A stretch of DNA of 6,374 nt from Actinomycetota bacterium (GTDB lineage Bacteria > Actinomycetota > Actinomycetes > Mycobacteriales > Jatrophihabitantaceae), in contig JAFAWL010000054.1 in NCBI GenBank assembly GCA_019241805.1, positions 1 through 6,374 on the forward strand, written 5' to 3'. The notes under the pieces are model-generated. The model saw only the letters and a list, made by a program, of their open reading frames with translations. It searched no databases and was not told the origin of the DNA. The translations under genes and the position numbers were made by a program. This document shows positions 1 through 5,221 of the stretch, piece after piece; position 1 is the first letter of the stretch, and every line of letters starts with the position of its first letter.

Positions 1-13
1 GGGGAGACCACGG

Positions 14-1486
14 CTAGTCGCGCGTGGCCGGTGAGTGTTGGGGTTCGCCGCGGCGAGCTCGTTCGCGCACGTAGGCCAGCTGCGGTCGCCACGTGCGATC
101 GAAGACGAGCCAGGCGGCGAGGAACGCGCCGGCGACGATCGTCTCGATGCGTTGGTGTACGGCCTCGCCGTTCGGTCCGACGATCAGCAGCAACGTCAAG
201 CACAGACCGACGAGCACGCCGGCCGGCAGCCTGCGGGTGAGCACGACGGCCCCGACCGCGACCGGCCACGTCCAGTACCACCACTCCGACACCGGCGTGA
301 GGAAGATGATCGCGGCGTAGGCGCAGCCGAGCATGGTGGCCGGATGCCACGCTCGCGATCGCTCCCACAGGATCAGCACGATCAACACCATCAACACGAG
401 GCGAGCGGGTCCCCCGCCGTGGTTCTGCGCACTGGCCTGCTTGATCCAGCCGAGATTCAGTCCGCTGGCCAGGTTGACGATCGCCATCGTCACGGCGCCG
501 GCAAGCAGCGTTTGCACGAGACCGGGCAGCAGCGAACGAAACCTCAGCGGGGCCGACGCAGCCGGCTCGGCTGACGCGGCCACATACTGCCGCGCCCGGG
601 CGCGCAACGCCGGAACGAAGATCAGCGCCACCAACGCCGGCACCTTGATCAGACCGGCCAGACCGATCAGTACGCCGGCGGCGACGTAGGCGAGCCGATC
701 GTCGCGACGGCTCGTCGCCGCCCACAGGCCGGCCGAGACCAACCCGACCATCAGCATGTCGTTGTGGCCGCCCGAGACACCGTGCACGAGGAACAGCGGA
801 TTGGCGACGACGATCCACAACGCCCGAGCAGGTGAGCCGCCGAGACGCAATGCCAGTGAGGGCAAGGAGAACGCCAACAACACCAGGCCCATTTCGGCGA
901 ACAGACGCAACACCACGACGTTGACCAGCGGCGATGACCCGGCAACCTCGCGGACGACCCGGCAGATCGAGAGCCAGAACGGCCCGTAGGGACTGGGAAC
1001 GTCGAGCCAGCGTTGCGTCACCTGTTGGTTGAATGCGCCCCCGGCCAACCGCGGACCGATGTGGTACGGATCGAATCCCTTGACGATCTCGTTGCCCTGA
1101 GCCGCATAGGCCCACAAGTCACGACTGCCGATGGGCGTGCTGACGAGGAACGGGATCGACCAGAACAGTCCGATGCGTCGCACCGCGCGCCACGAGGCCG
1201 CACCGTTCGAACGGAACGACTCGTGACCGAGCAGCAACCAGCCGAGAACGAGCAGACAGAAGCCGGGCGCGTACGCCGCGACGAACCACGGCTCGTGAGG
1301 CGCGGGAAGCACGGCCGGCAGGGCTGGGTCACTGGTCCGGCCGGCCCCCAACTTGATCGCCCCGACGGCCATGAGCAGGCTCCCGAGCAGACCGACGGCG
1401 CCGATGACGCGAACGTCGCTGATCAGCTGCTCGCCGCGCGAGCGCAGTCGGGTGGTGGTCTCCATCGCCCGGTCATTGTGCGGCAT
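14..1486 (-). CDS. mptB: MptB-like polyprenol-phosphomannose-dependent alpha-1,6-mannosyltransferase (GT-C fold membrane protein)
   Basis: A 490-residue integral membrane protein with about 12-13 hydrophobic spans (for example residues 24-46, 68-88, 186-212, 265-296, 319-341, 361-375, 422-437, 447-462). Motifs of the actinobacterial MptA/MptB GT-C family are visible: SRDLWAYAAQG (121-131) followed by GFDPYHIGP (137-145), with an acidic residue in the first extracytoplasmic loop; SPYGP (165-169); GGHNDM (239-244); and WWYWTWP (402-408). Family members use polyprenyl-phosphate mannose on the outer membrane face to build the alpha-1,6-mannan core of lipomannan/lipoarabinomannan. The basic C-terminal tail (residues 463-490) should be cytoplasmic. 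Start chosen at the first ATG, with only a weak ACAGG upstream; the ATG at residue 8 is an alternative without a better ribosome-binding site. Length is within the usual family range of roughly 480-590. It lies 56 bp downstream of the VOC gene on the same strand. Exact linkage and position (MptA versus MptB) are inferred from family resemblance only. Confidence 0.82.
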   Translation of the reverse strand: MPHNDRAMETTTRLRSRGEQLISDVRVIGAVGLLGSLLMAVGAIKLGAGRTSDPALPAVLPAPHEPWFVAAYAPGFCLLVLGWLLLGHESFRSNGAASWRAVRRIGLFWSIPFLVSTPIGSRDLWAYAAQGNEIVKGFDPYHIGPRLAGGAFNQQVTQRWLDVPSPYGPFWLSICRVVREVAGSSPLVNVVVLRLFAEMGLVLLAFSLPSLALRLGGSPARALWIVVANPLFLVHGVSGGHNDMLMVGLVSAGLWAATSRRDDRLAYVAAGVLIGLAGLIKVPALVALIFVPALRARARQYVAASAEPAASAPLRFRSLLPGLVQTLLAGAVTMAIVNLASGLNLGWIKQASAQNHGGGPARLVLMVLIVLILWERSRAWHPATMLGCAYAAIIFLTPVSEWWYWTWPVAVGAVVLTRRLPAGVLVGLCLTLLLIVGPNGEAVHQRIETIVAGAFLAAWLVFDRTWRPQLAYVRERARRGEPQHSPATRD

Positions 1487-1542
1487 CGACCTGTCCGTCC
1501 GGCAGCACCGCGCAACGAGACCTGCGTGCGAAGCGCGCGCGG

Positions 1543-2025
1543 TTACAGGACGTGCGACCCGTACATCTCGCCCAGCGGATCGGCGATCAGCTCGATGCGA
1601 GCGCCGTCCGGGTCACGGAAATATGCCGAAGTCCCGCTGTGCACCTCGTACGAGACGCCTGCCGCGGCCAGGTTCGCGGTCAGATGATCCCAGCGCCCGG
1701 GCTCGACGCTGATGGCAACGTGATGCAGGCCGCCGAGCACCTCGGCGTAGGGATCGACCGGCAGATCCGGAAAGTCGAAGAACGCGAGCAGGTTGCCGTT
1801 GCCCAGGTCGAAGAAGAAATGCGTCGATCCCGGATAGTCACGGTTCTCGATCAACTCGGTGAGCGGGAACTCCAACACGTCCTGATAGAACCGGATCGTT
1901 CGCTCTACGTCGCTGCTGATCAAGGCGGTGTGGTGGATGCCGCGCGCGGCGCTGGCCGCTCGCTCAGCGGCCGGTTTGAGGTACTGGTGGCGCAACCGAT
2001 CACGCTGCAGATCGAAGTCCGTCAC
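1543..2025 (-). CDS. VOC-superfamily (glyoxalase/extradiol-dioxygenase fold) metalloprotein
   Basis: A 160-residue protein with two beta-alpha-beta-beta-beta modules: module 1 begins at GIHHTALIS (residues 29-37) and module 2 at GLHHVAIS (99-106), ending in the typical FRDPDGARIELI (136-147). Likely metal ligands are His31/32, His101/102 and Glu145. The position usually holding the module-1 acidic ligand (NLLAFFDF, 78-85) carries Ala81, so a 2-His-1-carboxylate site is more likely than the four-ligand glyoxalase I site. A 28-residue charged, probably helical N-terminal extension precedes module 1. Substrate cannot be told; lactoylglutathione lyase, ring-cleavage dioxygenase and antibiotic-binding proteins share this fold. 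The GTG start is supported by GAGGAG (complement of 2031-2036) about 5 bases upstream. It lies 83 bp downstream of the pirin and 56 bp upstream of the mannosyltransferase, all on one strand, so a shared transcript is plausible. Confidence 0.85.
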   Translation of the reverse strand: MTDFDLQRDRLRHQYLKPAAERAASAARGIHHTALISSDVERTIRFYQDVLEFPLTELIENRDYPGSTHFFFDLGNGNLLAFFDFPDLPVDPYAEVLGGLHHVAISVEPGRWDHLTANLAAAGVSYEVHSGTSAYFRDPDGARIELIADPLGEMYGSHVL

Positions 2026-2031
2026 GGCCTC

Positions 2032-2049
2032 TCCTCACGATCCTCACGA
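2032..2049 (-). repeat. Tandem 9-bp repeat duplicating the Shine-Dalgarno region of the VOC gene
   Basis: TCCTCACGA occurs twice back to back (2032-2040 and 2041-2049). Read on the minus strand it is TCGTGAGGA twice, giving two Shine-Dalgarno-like GAGGA cores, the nearer one (GAGGAG) at normal distance from the GTG start. It looks like a small slippage duplication in the leader; any effect on translation is inferred. Confidence 0.6.
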
Positions 2050-2108
2050 CTCGTCCGCGGGGTGCGGATCTTGTCAGTCGTCACACGAGCACTGATCACC
2101 GCGGCTGG

Positions 2109-2870
2109 TCAGGCGATGGTGGCGTGCATCTCCCAGACCAGGATCTCGGCATCGGTGTCAGCTGTCACGTGCTGACCACCGGATGCGGTCAGGCGCACGG
2201 CGTCGCCCTGCGCCAACGGTCCGGTGCCTTCGAGCGTGATCGCGCCACGGGCGACGAACAGGTGGACGAACGGGGCATCAGGAACGGACACCCCCCGACC
2301 GGGCTGCAGCCGGGCCGCGTAGAGCGCCGCGTCTTTGTTGCCGATGCGGATCGCCGCCTCGTCGGCGTGACCGGGTCGTCCAGAGGCGACCGGCACGAGG
2401 CCGCCGGAAAGCAACTCGGCGTCGATCTCCAGCTGCTCGTAGCCAGGCCGCTGGGCGGCCTCATCCGGCACCACCCACATCTGCACGAAGCGCACCGGAG
2501 CCGCATGGGCCGCCGCCCCGGACAGGCGCCAGGAGTCGTTCTTCTCCGAGTGCAGGATGCCGGTGCCGGCGCTCATGCGCTGCGCCAGGCCGGGGTAGAT
2601 GACGCCCGCGTGACCCTCGGAGTCCTGATGCACCAGCGATCCCTGCAGCACCCAGGTCACGATCTCCATATCTCGATGCGGGTGAGTCTCGAATCCGCTA
2701 CCGGCCAGCACGATGTCGTCGTTGTTGACGAGCAGCAGACCGTGGTGGGTGTTGGCGGGGTCGTAGTGGTGGCCGAAGGAGAACGAGTGCTTGGAGTCCA
2801 GCCAACTGATCTTGGTAGTCGGTCGGTCGGCCGCGCGGCGAACGTCGATCACGGGGTTCACGGTCGTCAT
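2109..2870 (-). CDS. Pirin family protein (bicupin, YhhW/quercetinase-like)
   Basis: A 253-residue bicupin. The pirin core is clear: WLDSKHSFSFGHHYDP, then GSGFETHPHRDMEIVTWVLQG, then MSAGTGILHSE. Counted from the chosen start, the iron ligands are His63, His65, His107 and Glu109, closely matching the His/His/His/Glu set of E. coli YhhW. The second cupin covers roughly residues 165-250. Family members are iron proteins, some with quercetin 2,3-dioxygenase activity, others acting as redox or stress modulators; the role here is unknown. Start: a GTG four codons upstream (2882) would overlap the GAGGAG ribosome-binding sequence, whereas the ATG at 2870 lies 11 bases after it, so 2870 is preferred. 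It is transcribed divergently from lrpA and is the probable first gene of a pirin-VOC-mannosyltransferase run. Its promoter region holds an inverted repeat (2893-2908) suggesting a dedicated repressor. Confidence 0.9.
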   Translation of the reverse strand: MTTVNPVIDVRRAADRPTTKISWLDSKHSFSFGHHYDPANTHHGLLLVNNDDIVLAGSGFETHPHRDMEIVTWVLQGSLVHQDSEGHAGVIYPGLAQRMSAGTGILHSEKNDSWRLSGAAAHAAPVRFVQMWVVPDEAAQRPGYEQLEIDAELLSGGLVPVASGRPGHADEAAIRIGNKDAALYAARLQPGRGVSVPDAPFVHLFVARGAITLEGTGPLAQGDAVRLTASGGQHVTADTDAEILVWEMHATIA

Positions 2871-2892
2871 GTCGATGCACACTCCTCAGGCA

Positions 2893-2908
2893 AGTTGCAT
2901 CTACAACT
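2893..2908. promoter_or_regulatory. Inverted repeat AGTTG-N6-CAACT, candidate operator for the pirin gene
   Basis: Perfect 5-bp arms AGTTG (2893-2897) and CAACT (2904-2908) around a 6-bp spacer, in a locally AT-richer patch. On the minus strand its upstream end overlaps CATAGT (complement of 2907-2912), a possible pirin -10 element. A transcript starting about 7 bases further would have a leader of about 30 nt with the GAGGAG ribosome-binding site. Spacing and size fit a winged-helix dimer such as MarR or HxlR; the protein is not identifiable here, and the divergent lrpA product is another possibility. Confidence 0.45.
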
Positions 2909-2983
2909 ATGCCGATGCTCGGACCATTCCATCTACCGGTCGACCGCGGCGCCAGCGGGCCCACCGTCATCGGCAACACGTCC

Positions 2984-2989
2984 TAGGCT
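2984..2989 (+). promoter_or_regulatory. -10 element of a leaderless lrpA promoter
   Basis: TAGGCT matches the actinobacterial TANNNT -10 pattern and ends 7 bases before the lrpA ATG, so the predicted transcription start falls on or beside the start codon. There is no purine-rich ribosome-binding sequence between it and the ATG, as expected for leaderless translation. No convincing -35 hexamer is seen 16-18 bases upstream. Confidence 0.55.
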
Positions 2990-2996
2990 CTCGGCC

Positions 2997-3461
2997 ATGA
3001 CCGGCATCGTCGACGACGCGATCGACCGGCTGCTGGTCCGCCTGCTGATCAACGACGGGCGGGCGACGCTGCGAACGTTGTCCGAGGCGGCCGGACTGTC
3101 GATCTCGGCGACCCAGGCCCGGGTACGCCGGCTCGAATCCGAGGGCATCATCCAGGGTTACGGGGCCAGCGTGGATCCGAGCGCGATCGGATTGCCGCTG
3201 GCCGCCTTCATCGCGATCTCGCCGCTCGATCCCGCGCAACCGGACGACACCCCCGCGCGGCTGGCCGGCTTGTCGGCCATCGAGTCGTGCCACTCGGTGG
3301 CCGGTGCCTACAGCTACATCCTCTCCGTACGAGTGGCCTCACCACAGGCGCTCGAGCAGCTGATCCGCGACATTCGCCGAATTGCACGGGTTCAGACCCA
3401 GACCACCGTCGTGTTGCAGACGTTCTTCTCCCGTCCGTCCTCGCCGTTACCGATCGATTGA
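2997..3461 (+). CDS. lrpA: Lrp/AsnC-family regulator, orthologue of mycobacterial LrpA (Rv3291c)
   Basis: A 154-residue feast/famine regulator. Residues 1-55 form the AsnC-type winged helix-turn-helix, with recognition helix around SISATQARVRRLE (35-47) and the wing running into GIIQGYGASVD. Residues about 66-145 are the RAM effector-binding domain. The stretches SPLDPAQPDDTPARL (75-89) and ESCHSVAGAYSY (96-107) closely resemble M. tuberculosis LrpA as I recall it. Family members form octamers and respond to amino acids; the mycobacterial protein regulates lat. The same order here, lrpA followed by lat on one strand, strengthens the assignment. The ATG start is chosen because the homology begins there and a TAGGCT -10 lies 7 bases upstream; the open frame extends far upstream but that part is antisense to the pirin. 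Length is close to the roughly 150 residues of the orthologue. Confidence 0.92.
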   Translation: MTGIVDDAIDRLLVRLLINDGRATLRTLSEAAGLSISATQARVRRLESEGIIQGYGASVDPSAIGLPLAAFIAISPLDPAQPDDTPARLAGLSAIESCHSVAGAYSYILSVRVASPQALEQLIRDIRRIARVQTQTTVVLQTFFSRPSSPLPID

Positions 3462-3490
3462 TCGTCTCGATGTGGTCTCACCGGAAGGTT

Positions 3491-3516
3491 TTCGCCAACG
3501 GCGCTGCTATGGCGAA
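3491..3516. promoter_or_regulatory. Inverted repeat TTCGCC-N14-GGCGAA, candidate LrpA operator upstream of lat
   Basis: TTCGCC (3491-3496) and GGCGAA (3511-3516) are perfect complements around a 14-bp spacer; extending each arm outward by two bases keeps 7 of 8 matches. If transcription begins at the lat start codon, the arms lie at about -49 to -44 and -29 to -24, flanking the -35 position, so a bound dimer could block or position RNA polymerase. Assignment to LrpA is inferred from adjacency. Confidence 0.4.
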
Positions 3517-3524
3517 GAATTTCC

Positions 3525-3533
3525 TGTTATCGT
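3525..3533 (+). promoter_or_regulatory. Extended -10 element of a leaderless lat promoter
   Basis: TGTTATCGT reads as TG-N-TATCGT, an extended -10 fitting TANNNT, ending 6 bases before the lat ATG. No Shine-Dalgarno sequence precedes the ATG. Together these predict a start at or next to the A of the start codon. The -35 position (about 3505-3510) shows no consensus, which an extended -10 can tolerate. Confidence 0.55.
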
Positions 3534-3539
3534 CAGCGC

Positions 3540-4850
3540 ATGGTGTGCTTCGACGGGATCACCCCCATCGACGTCCACGATCGGCTGGCCCGACACATCC
3601 TGGCCGACGGCGACGAACTCGTGCTGGACCTGGCCCGGTCACGCGGCTCGCGGCTGATCGACGCCCGCAACGGCGTCGAGTATCTCGACTTGTTCACGTT
3701 CTTCGCGTCCTCGGCGCTGGGCATGAACCACCCGGCCCTCGTCGACGATGTCGATCTACAGCGCGAACTTTCCCTGGTTGCCACGAACAAGCCGAGCAAC
3801 TCTGACTTCTACAGCGTTCCGTACGCCCGATTCGTCGAAACCTTCGCGCGGGTGCTGGGCGACCCTGCGTTACCGCACCTGTTCTTCATCGACGGGGGCG
3901 CTCTCGCGGTCGAGAACGCGTTGAAGGTCGCCTTCGACTGGAAGAGTCGCTGGAACGAGGCGCACGGCATCGATCCGGCGCTCGGAACACGCGTCCTGCA
4001 TCTGGAGCACGCCTTTCACGGCCGCAGCGGCTACACCCTGTCGCTGACCAACACCGACCCGACCAAGACCGCGCGATTTCCGAAGTTCGATTGGCCGCGG
4101 ATCCCGGCGCCGTATCTCACCGCGGACCGCGACATCGAGACGGCCGAGCTGGCCGCTTTCGCGGCCGCACGTGACGCCTTCGAGCGATACCCGCACGATG
4201 TCGCCTGTTTCATCATGGAGCCGATTCAGGGTGAGGGTGGTGACCATCATTTCCGTCCGAGCTTTCTCGCCGGCATGGCCGCGCTGTGTCGCGAGTTCGA
4301 CGCGTTGTTCGTACTCGACGAGGTGCAGACCGGCGTCGGCCTCACCGGCACGACCTGGGCCTATCAGCAGCTGGGCGTCCGGCCGGATGTCGTCGCGTTC
4401 GGCAAGAAGACCCAGGTCTGCGGGCTCATGGCGGGTGGCCGGGTCGACGAGATTCCCGAGAACGTGTTCACCGTCAGTTCCAGGATCAATTCGACGTGGG
4501 GTGGCAATCTCACCGACATGGTGAGGGCGCGGCGCATCTTCGAGGTTGTCGAGGCCGAAGGGCTGGTCGAGCGCGCAGCCAAGCTTGGCGATCATCTTTT
4601 GCACGGGCTCGAGCAACTTGCCGATCGGCATGACTCGATGCGCGACGTGCGGGGCCGGGGTTTGATGTGCGCCTTCGATCTGCCTGACCGCGCTGCGCGG
4701 AACGACATACTGCGTCGACTACGTGACGAGCGACAGCTGCTCGCCCTGGCCAGCGGCGAGCGCGGTATCCGCTTCCGGCCGGCGCTCACGATCTCGATCG
4801 ACGATCTCGACGAGGCGTTGACGTCGCTCGATCGGGTGTTGACGAGCTGA
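3540..4850 (+). CDS. lat: L-lysine 6-transaminase (lysine epsilon-aminotransferase)
   Basis: A 436-residue fold-type I, class III PLP aminotransferase moving the epsilon-amino group of L-lysine to 2-oxoglutarate, giving 2-aminoadipate 6-semialdehyde (cyclising to piperideine-6-carboxylate) and glutamate in the cytoplasm. Specific blocks shared with M. tuberculosis LAT (Rv3290c, 449 aa) include SSALGMNHPALVDD, NKPSNSDFYSV, FHGRSGYTLSLTNT, EPIQGEGGD, DEVQTG, FGKKTQVCG and INSTWGGNLTDMVRARR. Schiff-base Lys289 corresponds to mycobacterial Lys300; Arg162, Glu232, Asn317, Thr319 and Arg411 align with Arg170, Glu243, Asn328, Thr330 and Arg422 (my alignment from memory). All catalytic residues are present and the protein looks intact. 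The start is slightly shorter at the N-terminus than the mycobacterial enzyme and leaderless. It lies 78 bp after lrpA, with its own promoter and a candidate operator. The route onward (2-aminoadipate, or cephamycin precursor in producers) needs a dehydrogenase not present here. Confidence 0.95.
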   Translation: MVCFDGITPIDVHDRLARHILADGDELVLDLARSRGSRLIDARNGVEYLDLFTFFASSALGMNHPALVDDVDLQRELSLVATNKPSNSDFYSVPYARFVETFARVLGDPALPHLFFIDGGALAVENALKVAFDWKSRWNEAHGIDPALGTRVLHLEHAFHGRSGYTLSLTNTDPTKTARFPKFDWPRIPAPYLTADRDIETAELAAFAAARDAFERYPHDVACFIMEPIQGEGGDHHFRPSFLAGMAALCREFDALFVLDEVQTGVGLTGTTWAYQQLGVRPDVVAFGKKTQVCGLMAGGRVDEIPENVFTVSSRINSTWGGNLTDMVRARRIFEVVEAEGLVERAAKLGDHLLHGLEQLADRHDSMRDVRGRGLMCAFDLPDRAARNDILRRLRDERQLLALASGERGIRFRPALTISIDDLDEALTSLDRVLTS

Positions 4851-4866
4851 GTCGACCCGCCGGCGA

Positions 4867-5010
4867 TCAGTGCGCGTGGATCAGCGAACCCGCGAGCACG
4901 ACGAGCATCACCAGCAGAACGCCGACGACGAGCAATCCGGTCACCACGACAAGCTCAGGGTCCCGAGGGGTCGGCGGACGGACGCCGGCCGAATGTGCGC
5001 GCTTCCTCAT
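4867..5010 (-). CDS. Small single-span membrane protein, unknown function (47 aa)
   Basis: A 47-residue protein: a basic N-terminus (MRKRAHSAG), a proline-rich linker with acidic residues (PPTPRDPE, residues 12-19), then one hydrophobic segment of about 24 residues (20-43) rich in Val/Leu, and a short GSLIHAH tail. By the positive-inside rule the N-terminus should be cytoplasmic. The ATG at 5010 is preceded by AAAGGA (minus strand) about 8 bases upstream; starts further upstream in frame lack this and would read through the leader hairpin. It is convergent with lat, whose stop is 16 bp away. I do not recognise a family; size and shape fit the many uncharacterised single-span proteins of actinobacteria. 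The good ribosome-binding site and clean membrane segment make it probably real. Confidence 0.65.
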   Translation of the reverse strand: MRKRAHSAGVRPPTPRDPELVVVTGLLVVGVLLVMLVVLAGSLIHAH

Positions 5011-5030
5011 GGCCGCGTTCCTTTCGTGCG

Positions 5031-5047
5031 GACCGCTGACTGCGGTC
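5031..5047. repeat. Inverted repeat GACCGC-TGACT-GCGGTC in the leader of the small membrane protein gene
   Basis: Perfect 6-bp arms (5031-5036 and 5042-5047) around a 5-bp loop, 20 bases upstream of the ATG at 5010 and just upstream of its ribosome-binding site. It could be an RNA hairpin in the 5' leader or a DNA operator; the sequence alone does not decide. Confidence 0.45.
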
Positions 5048-5100
5048 TTACACACCGATGAGGCGCCGGGCGCGGATTCCTGACACTTTTTCGCCGGGAA

Positions 5101-5178
5101 GTTCGCGGGACGCCCGACAGGGGCGAACCCGCAGTCGAATCAGCGCTTGTCGACGCAGCGGGCCGGGTTGCTCGGCCC
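5101..5178 (+). promoter_or_regulatory. Run of overlapping inverted repeats, possible attenuator-like leader upstream of the 5222 gene
   Basis: Four mutually competing pairings can be drawn: GTTCGC (5101-5106) with GCGAAC (5123-5128); CGCCC (5111-5115) with GGGCG (5121-5125); AACCCG (5126-5131) with CGGGTT (5164-5169); and GGGCCG (5160-5165) with CGGCCC (5173-5178), the last followed by only two T. The terminal hairpin ends 43 bases before the GTG at 5222. This resembles a switchable leader, but short pairings arise easily in GC-rich DNA, and no clear promoter was found upstream (TAGCGT at 5180-5185 could instead start transcription after the hairpins). The rest of the 211-bp gene-free spacer 5011-5221 shows nothing else recognisable. 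Confidence 0.25.
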
Positions 5179-5221
5179 TTAGCGTCCGGCACTGAGACCA
5201 CACTCGACTAACGGAGGTCAC

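Noticed and set aside
35..574. 179-residue plus-strand open frame
   Set aside because: Lies entirely antisense to the conserved mannosyltransferase and gives a compositionally biased Arg/His/Gln-rich peptide with no recognisable domain.
1487..1542. GC-rich alternating CGCGCGC stretch between the VOC and mannosyltransferase genes as a terminator
   Set aside because: I could not draw a stem longer than a few base pairs, so I treat the gap as a plain intergenic spacer.
1013..2175. Two plus-strand open frames (1013-1687 and 1552-2175)
   Set aside because: Antisense to the mannosyltransferase and VOC genes, which show clear family motifs; the plus-strand products look like shadows.
2871..2882. 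Earlier GTG start of the pirin (four extra residues)
   Set aside because: That GTG overlaps the GAGGAG ribosome-binding sequence, so the ATG at 2870 is the more likely start.
2124..2996. Long plus-strand open frame leading in frame into lrpA, which could read as a 445-residue protein
   Set aside because: The upstream part is antisense to the well-supported pirin gene and has the low-complexity His/Arg/Gly look of a shadow frame; the Lrp homology begins exactly at the ATG at 2997, next to a -10 element.
3870..4631. 253-residue minus-strand open frame inside lat
   Set aside because: Antisense to the catalytic core of lat, whose residues are all conserved; no ribosome-binding site or known domain on the minus strand.
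5011..5055. 15-residue N-terminal extension of the small membrane protein
   Set aside because: It would place the 6-bp leader inverted repeat and the AAAGGA ribosome-binding site inside the coding sequence and has no ribosome-binding site of its own.
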